Source: an uncultured Pelagibacteraceae bacterium
Lineage (GTDB): Bacteria > Pseudomonadota > Alphaproteobacteria > Pelagibacterales > Pelagibacteraceae
Assembly: GCA_902572475.1 (NCBI GenBank)
Contig: CACGGB010000001.1
Coordinates: 103,557-167,556 of the forward strand
Direction of reading: 5' to 3'
DNA: 64,000 nucleotides
Each line of letters begins with the position of its first letter. Within the stretch, counting starts at the first letter, position 1. Below are positions 41,247-49,842 of the stretch, in pieces. The notes under the pieces were generated by a model that did not search any database, was not told the DNA's origin, and was given only the letters and a program-made list of their open reading frames with translations. Position numbers and translations under genes: made by a program.

Positions 41247-41831
41247 ATGATATTAAAAATACCAAATATTTTAACCATTGGTCGAATAATCATTGTACCA
41301 ATATTTGTTTTCACTTTTTTTATTCCAGGTTTGTTTGGGGATTTAATACCTTTCTTTTTATTTGTTTTAGCAAGTTTTACTGATTATTTAGATGGCTTGT
41401 TAGCAAGGTTATTTAAAGAGGAGTCAAAACTTGGAGAACTTTTAGATCCAATAGCAGACAAGATCTTAGTTGCAGCAGCCTTAATTTTACTTGTGATGAA
41501 TGGAACAATTAAAAATTATGAGGTAATAGCAGCAATTATAATACTAACCAGAGAAATTCTTATATCTGGTTTAAGGGAATTTTTGGCAAAGGGAAAAATA
41601 ACGATGCAAGTAACTAGTTTGTCAAAATTAAAAACATTTATTCAAATGACTTCAATTGCAATACTCTTGACAGGTGAAAGTGGAAACAAAATCTTTAATT
41701 TCCAAGATTATAATGCTCAAACAGTCGGAATTATACTCTTGTGGCTATCATCTTTTCTCACACTGTACACTGGTTATGATTATATAAGAAAGGGAATTGA
41801 TCACGCAATTAATGAAGATACAAAAAACTAA
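41247..41831 (+). CDS. pgsA: CDP-diacylglycerol--glycerol-3-phosphate 3-phosphatidyltransferase
   Basis: Membrane enzyme making phosphatidylglycerol phosphate. The 194-aa protein has about four to five hydrophobic helices and the CDP-alcohol phosphotransferase motif with D46, D49-G50, A53-R54, G63, D67 and D71 (DYLDGLLAR and GELLDPIADK). The N-terminal phrase PNILTIGRIIIVPIF is typical of PgsA. It abuts uvrC, an arrangement shared by many proteobacteria. Confidence 0.94.
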   Translation: MILKIPNILTIGRIIIVPIFVFTFFIPGLFGDLIPFFLFVLASFTDYLDGLLARLFKEESKLGELLDPIADKILVAAALILLVMNGTIKNYEVIAAIIILTREILISGLREFLAKGKITMQVTSLSKLKTFIQMTSIAILLTGESGNKIFNFQDYNAQTVGIILLWLSSFLTLYTGYDYIRKGIDHAINEDTKN

Positions 41832-41833
41832 AA

Positions 41834-42577
41834 ATGAGTCTAACTGAAAAAAATATAAGAGAAAAAATTTTTCACAATGATCTACAATCAAAGCCTAAAG
41901 GTAGATTTGAAAATATTTTTTATAAAGCTCTATACAATTTAACAGAGGATTTTTTTACTAAATTAAAAATTTTTTCGAAAAATGCTAAAATTCTTGACTA
42001 TGGTTGTGGTACTGGAAGCTCTTTAAAAAAGGTAATTGAGTTTGAACCAAAAAAAATTGTAGGTATTGATATTTCTGATGTTTCAATTGAAAAGGCTCGC
42101 AGTAATATTGGAAGTCATAAAAACAATTTGGAATTAATAGTAGATAATTGTGAAAAAACAAAATTCGGTGACAATGAATTTGATCTAGTTTACGGCACTG
42201 GAATTTTACATCACCTACAGATAAATCAATGTTTAATTGAAATATCTAGGGTATTAAAACCAGGTGGAAGGTTATTATTTATTGAACCATTAGGCACGAA
42301 TCCCTTTATTAATTTTTATAGGTACCTTACTCCTAGTTCAAGATCTAAAGACGAACATCCACTTCTAAAAGAAGATTTTGATAACATAAATAGAAAATTT
42401 TCTAAAATGGAAATTAAATACTACGGTTTTTTTACACTCGTTTTTTTTCCTTTTTACAAAAATCCAAAAAACTCTAAATTTTTTAAAATTCTTAAAGACT
42501 TGGATCAATATTTTTTTAAATTTAGAATATTTAGAAAGCTAGCTTGGTCTGTTTTAATAATTGCTGAAAAAGGCTAA
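41834..42577 (+). CDS. Class I SAM-dependent methyltransferase
   Basis: A 247-aa methyltransferase with motif I ILDYGCGTGSSLKK, the acidic GIDISDVSIEKAR, motif II FDLVYGTGILHHLQ and post-motif RVLKPGGRLLFIEPLGTN. It resembles small-molecule (type 11) methyltransferases. The substrate is not evident; the following hydrophobic and aromatic C-terminus (YGFFTLVFFPFY) would suit a lipid or quinone-like acceptor, but that is speculation. It lies 2 bases after pgsA and its stop overlaps ilvE, which converges. Confidence 0.8.
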   Translation: MSLTEKNIREKIFHNDLQSKPKGRFENIFYKALYNLTEDFFTKLKIFSKNAKILDYGCGTGSSLKKVIEFEPKKIVGIDISDVSIEKARSNIGSHKNNLELIVDNCEKTKFGDNEFDLVYGTGILHHLQINQCLIEISRVLKPGGRLLFIEPLGTNPFINFYRYLTPSSRSKDEHPLLKEDFDNINRKFSKMEIKYYGFFTLVFFPFYKNPKNSKFFKILKDLDQYFFKFRIFRKLAWSVLIIAEKG

Positions 42578-43461
42578 GCGGCAGTATCTTTTCTTACAAG
42601 ACTTTGGTAGGAGTCATTTAAATCTGAAATAACATTACACACTTTAAATTCGTAATCATTTATTTGTGAAACTGGAGTAACCTCTGCAGCAGTTCCTGTT
42701 AAAAAACAACCTACAAAATTTTTCATTTCTTCAGGTTTTATTTTTCTTTCAACTACTTTTATTCCTTTTGCTTTGGCAATTTTTATTACTTCACGCCTTG
42801 TAATTCCATCTAAGAAAGAATCTGGAATTGGAGTATGTAATTCTCCGGACTCACTTTTAAAAAATACATTCGCCCCCGTTGCCTCAGCAATATTTCCATC
42901 ATGATCAAGCATCAAGGAGTCTGTAAATCCTTGCGCCTCTGCCTCATGTTTAGATAATGTACATATCATGTACAACCCTGCAGCTTTAGTATCCCAAGGA
43001 ATTGTATTAGGAGCAGGTCTCCTCCAGCTTGAAATATTTAATTTAATCCCGTTTAGTTTTAGTTTTGGATCAAAATAAGATCCCCATTCCCAAGTGGCAA
43101 TAGCAACATGAATTTTATTTTTTTGTGCAGAGATAGCCATCATTTCACTTCCTCTCCAAATTAAAGGTCTGACATACCCATTTTTGACTTTTTGAACATT
43201 AATAATATTTTTACAGGCGTCATTAATTTCTTTTTGAGAGTAAGGAACTTTTATTCCCATTCTTTTTGCTGAATAAAAAAGTCTTTCAGTGTGCTCTTCT
43301 AACCTAAATATTTCTCCATCGTAAACTCTTTCTCCTTCAAAAACGCAACTAGCGTAATGCAGACCATGATTCAAAATGTGGATATTTGCATCCTTCCAGT
43401 CGACGGTATTACCGTTGAACCAAATTTTTCCTGATCTCTTGTCGTAAGGTATACTTTCCAT
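42574..43461 (-). CDS. ilvE: Branched-chain amino acid aminotransferase IlvE
   Basis: PLP class IV transaminase for the last step of Leu, Ile and Val synthesis and the first of their breakdown. The 295-aa protein has GKIWFNGNTVDWKDANIHIL (quoted in part), VFEGERVYDG, YVRPLIWRG, the PLP lysine in WDTKAAGLYM, EATGANVFF and LDGITRREVI. It diverges from the MarR-type gene across a 76-base gap holding a palindrome. Confidence 0.95.
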   Translation of the reverse strand: MESIPYDKRSGKIWFNGNTVDWKDANIHILNHGLHYASCVFEGERVYDGEIFRLEEHTERLFYSAKRMGIKVPYSQKEINDACKNIINVQKVKNGYVRPLIWRGSEMMAISAQKNKIHVAIATWEWGSYFDPKLKLNGIKLNISSWRRPAPNTIPWDTKAAGLYMICTLSKHEAEAQGFTDSLMLDHDGNIAEATGANVFFKSESGELHTPIPDSFLDGITRREVIKIAKAKGIKVVERKIKPEEMKNFVGCFLTGTAAEVTPVSQINDYEFKVCNVISDLNDSYQSLVRKDTAA

Positions 43462-43515
43462 TTGATGTAAATATATAGATTTTTTATTTTTAAAAAAGTA
43501 TATTCCTATTTAGGA

Positions 43516-43532
43516 TAAGTCAATATAACTTA
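43516..43532. promoter_or_regulatory. Candidate operator palindrome between ilvE and marR-type gene
   Basis: TAAGT, 7 bases, ACTTA forms a perfect inverted repeat 5 bases before the regulator ATG. On the minus strand it covers TTGACT, a possible -35 for ilvE followed by TATACT at 15 bases. A MarR-type regulator could use it to control itself and ilvE. This is positional inference only. Confidence 0.35.
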
Positions 43533-43537
43533 CCATT

Positions 43538-43978
43538 ATGAAAGATTTACTTTATCTCAAAGATGAACAAATTAAAGAGTTTATACAGCTTCTCTATTAT
43601 GCTTATAGAGAAAGCTTCTCTGATCCGAAGGAAATTTTATCAAAGAAATTTTTTGGGCCTGCTCACTTGCGGGCTTTAAATCTAATAGAGCAAAATCCAG
43701 GAATAAATTTAGGAGAATTAATATTTAGATTAAAAATTACAAAGCAAAGTTTGAATAGAGTTTTAAGAGATTTATTAAAATCGAAAATGATTAAACAAAT
43801 TCAAGATGAAGAAGATACAAGAAAAAAAAATTTGTTTTTAGATAAAGAGGGAAAAATTTTCTTTGAAGAGGTTTATAATTCTCAAAAAAAAAGAATTTTT
43901 AACGCTCTCAAAAACTCGAGTTCTGACTCTGTAATAAAATTTAAAAATGTATTAAAAAAAATTATAAATGGAAAATAA
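43538..43978 (+). CDS. MarR-family regulator, PetP-like
   Basis: A 146-aa winged-helix regulator with the MarR core: GPAHLRALNLIEQNPGINLGELIFRLKITKQSLNRVLRDLLKSKMI (quoted in parts) contains the recognition helix, and DEEDTRKKNLFLDKEGK is the wing. It overlaps an OmpR-type response regulator gene by 11 bases. The MarR plus OmpR pair resembles PetP-PetR of Rhodobacter capsulatus, which is needed for cytochrome bc1 and c2 expression. That link is by resemblance and order, not shown here. Confidence 0.82.
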   Translation: MKDLLYLKDEQIKEFIQLLYYAYRESFSDPKEILSKKFFGPAHLRALNLIEQNPGINLGELIFRLKITKQSLNRVLRDLLKSKMIKQIQDEEDTRKKNLFLDKEGKIFFEEVYNSQKKRIFNALKNSSSDSVIKFKNVLKKIINGK

Positions 43979-44642
43979 TAATTTACATATCTTAGTTGTT
44001 GATGATGATGATCGAATTAGATCTTTATTAAAAGATTACTTATCTGCTAATAGTTATTTTGTATCAACAGCAGAAAATGCGGATGAAGCAAAAACCAAAA
44101 TTAATTACTTTAAATTTGATATTATTATCTTAGATGTAATGATGCCCGGTCAGAGTGGTTACGACCTTACAAAAGAAATTAAAAAGAGTTTAAATATACC
44201 TATCATACTCCTTACTGCTAAAAGTGAGGTTGAAAATAGAATTTTAGGTCTTGAACTAGGTGCTGATGATTATATAGGAAAGCCGTTTGAACCAAAAGAG
44301 TTGTTACTTAGAATAAAAAATATCATAAAATCTAAAAATAAAATAGATTTAAATATAAAACATTTTATTGGATCCGCAGAAATAGATTTAAATAAAATGA
44401 TAATTAATTTAGACGGAGTTCCTAAGAGAATTAATCCTACAGAAAAAAAAGTTCTTTTAGAGATGTTGGCTAATCCAGGAAAAACATTTTCTAGAGAGGA
44501 TATGGGAAGAATTTCAGGTATTAATCAAGAAAGATCAGTTGATGTAATGATTACAAGATTAAGACAAAAAATTGAAAAGAGTCCAAAAAAACCTAAATAT
44601 TTACAAACAATAAGAGGATCAGGTTATGTTCTCTGGATTTAA
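43968..44642 (+). CDS. OmpR-family response regulator, PetR-like
   Basis: A 224-aa two-component regulator. The receiver domain has the acidic cluster VVDDDD (11-15), the phospho-acceptor Asp56 in IIILDVMMPG, Thr83 and Lys105 (GKPFEPKEL). The C-terminal winged helix ends in VDVMITRLRQKIE and IRGSGYVLW. It sits between the MarR-type gene and a histidine kinase, overlapping both (11 and 17 bases), so the three form one operon. Confidence 0.92.
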   Translation: MENNNLHILVVDDDDRIRSLLKDYLSANSYFVSTAENADEAKTKINYFKFDIIILDVMMPGQSGYDLTKEIKKSLNIPIILLTAKSEVENRILGLELGADDYIGKPFEPKELLLRIKNIIKSKNKIDLNIKHFIGSAEIDLNKMIINLDGVPKRINPTEKKVLLEMLANPGKTFSREDMGRISGINQERSVDVMITRLRQKIEKSPKKPKYLQTIRGSGYVLWI

Positions 44643-45942
44643 TAAATTTTTAAAAGTTATTTTACCAAAAAGATTATTTTATAGAGCTTTGATAATTGTT
44701 GCGGCTCCAACAATATTATTACAACTAATCATAACAATCGTTTTTTATGACAGTATATGGATTAAAGCTAATAAAAACATTACCAGATCCTTAGTTGCAC
44801 AACTTAAGGCTGTTCAAGATGTTTATCAAAATGATAAAAAAAACTTGGATTTTTTGACAGATAGTTACAAAAATAATTTTGACTTTGAGATAGGTATAGT
44901 TAAAGAAAATTTTCCAAATTCAACTGGTGAAAGAAGATTTAGTCCAATGGACAGGTCATTGAGACGAGAGCTAAAATCAACTTTTGGAAATAATAATTAC
45001 TGGTTTAGCACTTCAAAATTTAAAAATGCAGTAGAAATTAAAATAAGATCTGAAAATGAAATTATTGAATTTTTGGTTCCAAAAGAAATGGTTTCAACTT
45101 CATCAGTTAGATTATTTGTTTTATGGACAACTTTACCTTCGGTTGTTTTAATAATTATCGCTTTAATATTTTTAAAAAATCAAACAAAACCTTTAGTAAG
45201 GTTAGCTAAAGCAGCTGAAAGATTCGGAAAAGGAGACTACGTAAACGACTTTAGTCCATCAGGGTCTCAAGAAATTAGAAAAGCTGCTTATGAATTTGAC
45301 AGAATGGCTAAGAGAATAAATCGACATTTAAATCAAAGATCAGAAATGCTATCAGGTATAAGTCATGATTTAAGAACCCCATTAACTCGACTTAAGCTTC
45401 AACTAGCAATGATAAAACAAAAAGACCTAACGGAAAAAATGTCAAAAGATATAGATGAAATGGAAAAAATGTTAAATGATTATCTTCAGTTTGCAAAAAA
45501 TCAGGTAATGGAAAATACTGATCAAATTGATCTGACTAGCTTGTTCAATGAAATAAAAAATTTGATTAATAATAAAAATCTTCGAATAGAATGTGAAAAT
45601 GATATTAATTTTAAAGGACGACCAAGCGCTCTAAAAAGATCTTTTCAAAATGTAATACAAAATGGCTTGACTTATGGCAAAAGTGTTAATGTCAAAGTTC
45701 AAAAAAGTAATAATCGTGTCATTGTTTTAATTGAAGATGATGGGCCAGGCATCCCTGAAGATCAGTATAAAAATGTTTTTAAACCATTTTTTAGACTAGA
45801 TAAAAGTAGAAGTTTAAATAAATCTGGGGTCGGCTTGGGTCTGGCGATTGTTGAGGATGTAATTAATTCTCATGGTGGTAATATTCAGATGGGTAAAAGT
45901 AAAATGAAAGGTTTGTCAGTTAAGATTTCTTTGCCTTATTAG
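44626..45942 (+). CDS. EnvZ-like sensor histidine kinase
   Basis: Inner-membrane sensor kinase of 438 aa, presumed partner of the regulator before it. It has a first membrane helix at about 19-41, a periplasmic loop of about 120 residues, and a second helix at about 162-183. A HAMP segment follows, then the dimerisation box with His247 in MLSGISHDLRTPLTRLKL and a HATPase domain (NVIQNGLTYG, DDGPGIPEDQ, GVGLGLAIVEDV). The sensing loop has no motif I recognise. The end overlaps the converging ubiK-like gene by 23 bases. Confidence 0.9.
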   Translation: MFSGFNKFLKVILPKRLFYRALIIVAAPTILLQLIITIVFYDSIWIKANKNITRSLVAQLKAVQDVYQNDKKNLDFLTDSYKNNFDFEIGIVKENFPNSTGERRFSPMDRSLRRELKSTFGNNNYWFSTSKFKNAVEIKIRSENEIIEFLVPKEMVSTSSVRLFVLWTTLPSVVLIIIALIFLKNQTKPLVRLAKAAERFGKGDYVNDFSPSGSQEIRKAAYEFDRMAKRINRHLNQRSEMLSGISHDLRTPLTRLKLQLAMIKQKDLTEKMSKDIDEMEKMLNDYLQFAKNQVMENTDQIDLTSLFNEIKNLINNKNLRIECENDINFKGRPSALKRSFQNVIQNGLTYGKSVNVKVQKSNNRVIVLIEDDGPGIPEDQYKNVFKPFFRLDKSRSLNKSGVGLGLAIVEDVINSHGGNIQMGKSKMKGLSVKISLPY

Positions 45943-46162
45943 TTTTTTTATTTTCTAGTTTTTTTATTATCTTGTCTTGTTTTTGTACAATTTTTTTAAG
46001 TACTTCAAATTCCTCTCTTGAAACAAGCTGAAGTTTATTGATTATTTTATCTTTTTGAAATTTTAAATCAGTTGAAATTTCTTTTTGTAAATCTTTTGAA
46101 GTCAAAATGCCGTTTTCTAATAAATTAGATATTGTTTTTAAAATTTTCTCTGAATTGCTCAT
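45920..46162 (-). CDS. ubiK: UbiK / BMFP-family ubiquinone accessory factor
   Basis: An 80-aa coiled-coil protein of the BMFP/YqiC family, which assists aerobic ubiquinone synthesis and binds lipids. It shows LLENGILTSKDLQKEI, the REEFEVLKKIVQKQDKIIKKLE coiled coil (quoted in part) with the family R-E-E-F-E-V-L core, and a basic tail. Its length is typical. It stands alone on the minus strand, facing away from lgt. Confidence 0.82.
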   Translation of the reverse strand: MSNSEKILKTISNLLENGILTSKDLQKEISTDLKFQKDKIINKLQLVSREEFEVLKKIVQKQDKIIKKLENKKTNKAKKS

Positions 46163-46174
46163 ATCTTATCTTAT

Positions 46175-46203
46175 TTGATAGGCTTAATAATTTCAAATAT
46201 GAT
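46175..46203 (+). promoter_or_regulatory. Candidate lgt promoter, very close to the start codon
   Basis: TTGATA, 17 bases, TATGAT. The -10 ends only 10 bases before the lgt ATG at 46214, so the transcript would have almost no leader. Confidence 0.5.
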
Positions 46204-46213
46204 ATAAAGTATC

Positions 46214-47008
46214 ATGTTTACTCACAGTTTAGACCCAGTACTCATTGATTTTGGATTTATAGCTATTAGATGGTACTCGTTAGCTTATATTTTTGGAATT
46301 TTATTTGGCTGGTGGTACGGAAGGCAACTTATAGAAAATAGATTTTCAGTAAAAAGTGAAAAATTTAATTCTAGAGATTTTGACGACCTAATTACATATT
46401 TAATTTTTTCTATAATTATTGGAGGAAGATTGGGCTATGTAATTTTTTACAATCCTGGGTACTTTATTTCTAATCCAATTGATATTTTTAAAATTTGGGA
46501 AGGAGGGATGTCCTTTCATGGGGCTTTGATAGGAATCGTGTTAGGAACATATTTATTCTCTATTAAGAAAAATTTATCAACTCTATTTTTATTAGATATA
46601 ATTGCTTGTGTATCTCCAATAGGTATTTTTTTGGGACGTATTGCAAATTTTATTAATGGTGAGTTAGTTGGTAAAATTAGTAATGTTCCTTGGAGTGTTA
46701 TTTTCCCAAGTATAGATATGATGCCAAGACATCCATCACAGTTATATGAAGCATTGTTGGAGGGATTGATATTATTTGTAATTTTAAGAATACTGATCAA
46801 TAAAAATAATTACATAACTGGAACTTGTTCTTATGTTTTTTTAATTTGTTATGGCGTTTTTAGAGTGTTCTCAGAGTTTTTTAGAGAACCAGATAGCCAT
46901 ATTGGATATCTTTTTAATACATTAAGTATGGGAACTTTATTAAGCTTAATAATGATTTTATTTGGTTTTATAATATTTAATTTTTTGAGAAAAAAAAATG
47001 AAATCTAA
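46214..47008 (+). CDS. lgt: Prolipoprotein diacylglyceryl transferase Lgt
   Basis: Polytopic membrane enzyme that adds diacylglycerol to the lipobox Cys of prolipoproteins such as BamD. The 264-aa product has about seven hydrophobic helices and the motifs IAIRWYSLAYIFG, GGRLGYVIFYNP, WEGGMSFHGALIG, the signature GRIANFINGELVGK and RHPSQLYEALLEG. Its stop overlaps the following gene by 11 bases. Confidence 0.96.
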   Translation: MFTHSLDPVLIDFGFIAIRWYSLAYIFGILFGWWYGRQLIENRFSVKSEKFNSRDFDDLITYLIFSIIIGGRLGYVIFYNPGYFISNPIDIFKIWEGGMSFHGALIGIVLGTYLFSIKKNLSTLFLLDIIACVSPIGIFLGRIANFINGELVGKISNVPWSVIFPSIDMMPRHPSQLYEALLEGLILFVILRILINKNNYITGTCSYVFLICYGVFRVFSEFFREPDSHIGYLFNTLSMGTLLSLIMILFGFIIFNFLRKKNEI

Positions 47009-48062
47009 TTTAAAATTTTTTAAAGATTCTCAAACCCTACCAGTTGACGAATTTTTTAAAAATGTTTTATATGATAAGAAAATTGGATACTATAACTCAA
47101 AACAGCCTTTTGGAAGACGTGGCGATTATATAACTGCACCAAATATTTCTAGACTTTTTTCAGAAATGATAGCTATTTGGGTAATCTCTACTTGGGAGGC
47201 TATCGGTAAACCAAAAAATCTAAAATTAATTGAACTAGGTCCTGGTGATGGAAGTTTAACAAAAGTTTTAATAGATGTTTTTAAAAGATTTCCAGAATTT
47301 AATAATGCAATAAATATTTATTTATATGAAATAAGCAATGTTTTAAAAAAAAAACAAAAGAACAATATTAACAATAATAAAGTGAAATGGATTTCAAATT
47401 TTAATGAAATAAAAAAAGGTCCTGTAATATTTTTTGCTAACGAATTTTTTGATGCAATACCAATCAAACAATTTAAAAGAAAAAATAATTCTTTGGTAGA
47501 AAAATATTATACTTTAGAAAAAAATTTAAAGATAAAAGAAAAATTTGTGAAAGCTTCCAAAACGGACATCAAAATAATTGAGTCATTTAAAACATTAAAA
47601 AATTTGAGGTTTATTGAATTTCCCAAATCGGGTATGAAAATACTTGAAAATATTATAAAAATAATTTCAAGATCTGAAGGGTTTTTCTTAATGATTGATT
47701 ACGGATATATAAAGCCAAACAATCAAAATACTTTACAATCAGTTATTAATCATAAAAAAAATGATATTTTGGATAACTTAGGGAAAGCTGATATAACTTC
47801 ACATGTTAATTTTTCTCTTTTAAAAGAATTTTTTGAGAAAAATCATCTAAAAGTAAAAAAGACTATCACGCAAAAAGAATTTTTAGAAAACATGGGCATT
47901 ATTCAAAGAGCCCAAATAATTTCAAAAAAAATGAATTTTAGTGATCAATCTAATTTATACCTAAGGTTAAAACGATTGTTAAGTTCTAAATCAATGGGAA
48001 ATTTGTTTAAAGTAATTTTAGCTTACAATAATAAAGACAAAAAAATTTTTGGATTTAATTAA
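46998..48062 (+). CDS. MidA/NDUFAF7-like SAM-dependent methyltransferase
   Basis: A 354-aa protein of the family that includes the mitochondrial complex I assembly factor NDUFAF7, an arginine methyltransferase for NDUFS2. Seen here: GYYNSKQPFGRRGDYITAPN (quoted in part), SRLFSEMIAIW, the SAM loop ELGPGDGSLTKVL, ANEFFDAIPIKQF and LMIDYGY. Whether the bacterial protein also acts on complex I is inference. It shares one base with the next gene. Confidence 0.87.
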   Translation: MKSNLKFFKDSQTLPVDEFFKNVLYDKKIGYYNSKQPFGRRGDYITAPNISRLFSEMIAIWVISTWEAIGKPKNLKLIELGPGDGSLTKVLIDVFKRFPEFNNAINIYLYEISNVLKKKQKNNINNNKVKWISNFNEIKKGPVIFFANEFFDAIPIKQFKRKNNSLVEKYYTLEKNLKIKEKFVKASKTDIKIIESFKTLKNLRFIEFPKSGMKILENIIKIISRSEGFFLMIDYGYIKPNNQNTLQSVINHKKNDILDNLGKADITSHVNFSLLKEFFEKNHLKVKKTITQKEFLENMGIIQRAQIISKKMNFSDQSNLYLRLKRLLSSKSMGNLFKVILAYNNKDKKIFGFN

Positions 48063-48814
48063 TGTTTCGTTCAAATAAATTGAAAAAATTTAATGAAATA
48101 AATCACTGCTTTTTTTCAAGAAAAGGCGGTTTCTCAAAAGGTATTTATGCAGGGTTAAATTGCGGAAGAGGGTCTGGAGACAGTAAAAGAAACATTTTAA
48201 AAAATCTAAATTTCGTATCAAAAAAAATGAACGTAAGAAAGGATAGATTGATTTTGATGTATCAAACACATAGCAAAAAAGTTATAGAAATAAAAAAAAA
48301 TAATCGTAGAAAAATAATTTATTCAGATGCAATGATAACGAAATTAAAAGGTATCGCATTATGTGTAGTAACTGCGGACTGTGCCCCTATTTTGATTTAT
48401 GATAAAAAAAGTAAAATCATAGGATGCATTCATGCTGGATGGAAAGGAGCTTTCAAGGGTATAATAAAGAATACAATTAAAAAAATTAAAAAACTTAATT
48501 CAAAAAACAAACTTTATGCTAGCATTGGTCCTTGTATAGGCAAAAAAAGCTATGAGGTAGATTTTCTTTTTTATAAAAAATTTATTAAAAAGTCTAAAAA
48601 AAATATTCTCTACTTTTCAGATAAAAAAAATGGAAAAAAATTATTTAATCTTAGAAAATTTATAGAAGATAAGCTTTCTGAACTAAATGTGAAAGTCGAC
48701 CACGTGGATCATGATACTTATGTGGAAAAAAAGAATTTTTATAGCTATAGGAGGTCTTCTCAATTAATGGAAAGGGATTACGGTAGATGCCTTTCTTCTA
48801 TAAGTTTAATTTAA
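48062..48814 (+). CDS. pgeF: PgeF-type laccase-domain protein (former YfiH)
   Basis: A 250-aa member of the multicopper polyphenol oxidase family. The E. coli member acts as a purine nucleoside phosphorylase-like or peptidoglycan-editing factor that removes wrongly built UDP-MurNAc-L-Ser. Visible motifs are FFSRKGGFSKGIYAGLNC, the His/Cys metal site in YQTHS, VVTADCAPILIYD and IHAGWKGAFKGI, plus GPCIGKKSYEV and YSYRR. Exact activity is uncertain. Confidence 0.88.
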   Translation: MFRSNKLKKFNEINHCFFSRKGGFSKGIYAGLNCGRGSGDSKRNILKNLNFVSKKMNVRKDRLILMYQTHSKKVIEIKKNNRRKIIYSDAMITKLKGIALCVVTADCAPILIYDKKSKIIGCIHAGWKGAFKGIIKNTIKKIKKLNSKNKLYASIGPCIGKKSYEVDFLFYKKFIKKSKKNILYFSDKKNGKKLFNLRKFIEDKLSELNVKVDHVDHDTYVEKKNFYSYRRSSQLMERDYGRCLSSISLI

Positions 48815-48819
48815 TTAAT

Positions 48820-48848
48820 TTGAAAATAATCTTAAATAATTGTATACA
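48820..48848 (+). promoter_or_regulatory. Candidate prs promoter, very close to the start codon
   Basis: TTGAAA, 17 bases, TATACA, a good sigma-70 match. The -10 ends 12 bases before the prs ATG, implying a leader of only a few bases. Confidence 0.55.
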
Positions 48849-48860
48849 TAAACTTATTTC

Positions 48861-49793
48861 ATGAAAATCTTATCTGGAACAAGTAACTTAAAACTCAGTA
48901 AGAGTATTGCCAAAAATTTAAAGCTTAAATTAATTAATACAAATATAAGAAGATTCGCAGATGGAGAGATTTATATTGAAATTAATGAAAACATCAGAGG
49001 TAATAGTGTTTTCGTAATTCAATCTACATCTCATCCTGCTAATGACAATGTTATGGAGCTGTTGTTAGTTATAGATGCACTAAAAAGATCTTCAGCTAAA
49101 ACAATTACTGCTGTTATCCCTTATTTTGGTTACGCAAGACAAGATAGAAAGGTTGCACCAAGGACTTCGATCTCAGCAAAAGTAATGGCTAATCTAATCA
49201 CTAATGCTGGAGCAACAAGAGTTGTAACTGTTGATTTACATGCTGGTCAAATCCAAGGTTTTTTTGATATGCCGGTAGATAATTTATACACAGCACCTTT
49301 ATTTGCAAAATATATAAAAAAAAAACTCTCTAACAAAAAATTAATTTGTGTTTCACCAGATGTTGGTGGAGTTGCTAGAACAAGAGATTTAGCAAATAGA
49401 ATTAAAGCTGATCTTGCTATCATTGACAAAAGAAGACCCGCACCAGGAAAATCTGAAGTTATGAATATCTTGGGAAATGTAAAAAATAAAACTTGTATAA
49501 TAGTTGATGATATAATTGATAGTGGAGGCACAATAGTAAATGCTGTGAATGCACTAAAGAAAAATGGAGCTAATGAGGTTTATGTTTTTATTTCTCATGG
49601 GGTTTTGAGTGGAGATGCGGCAAAAAAAATTCAAAGTTCTAAAATTAAAAAATTAATTGTGACTGATACAATTGATAATTCAAAAAAAATTAATAATAAC
49701 AACAAAATTGAGGTTTTATCTGTTTCTTCATTAATGTCAGAAGCAATTAAAAGGATCGCTAATTCAAATTCAGTTTCAGATTTGTTTAATTAA
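48861..49793 (+). CDS. prs: Ribose-phosphate pyrophosphokinase (PRPP synthase)
   Basis: Makes PRPP from ribose 5-phosphate and ATP, for purines, pyrimidines, His and Trp. The 310-aa class I enzyme shows RFADGEIYIEINENIRG, FGYARQDRKVAPRTSIS, VDLHAGQIQGFFDMPVDNLY (quoted in part), DKRRPAPGKSEVMN and the PRPP loop VDDIIDSGGTIVNA. Length matches the family. It is followed by rplY and pth, an order shared with many alphaproteobacteria. Confidence 0.97.
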   Translation: MKILSGTSNLKLSKSIAKNLKLKLINTNIRRFADGEIYIEINENIRGNSVFVIQSTSHPANDNVMELLLVIDALKRSSAKTITAVIPYFGYARQDRKVAPRTSISAKVMANLITNAGATRVVTVDLHAGQIQGFFDMPVDNLYTAPLFAKYIKKKLSNKKLICVSPDVGGVARTRDLANRIKADLAIIDKRRPAPGKSEVMNILGNVKNKTCIIVDDIIDSGGTIVNAVNALKKNGANEVYVFISHGVLSGDAAKKIQSSKIKKLIVTDTIDNSKKINNNNKIEVLSVSSLMSEAIKRIANSNSVSDLFN

Positions 49794-49796
49794 TAC

Positions 49797-49825
49797 TTGT
49801 TTTGATTAAGATCATAGGTTATATA
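49797..49825 (+). promoter_or_regulatory. Candidate rplY promoter
   Basis: TTGTTT, 17 bases, TATATA, with the -10 ending 17 bases before the rplY ATG. The leader would be about 10 bases. Confidence 0.45.
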
Positions 49826-49842
49826 CCTTTTCCAATAAAATT

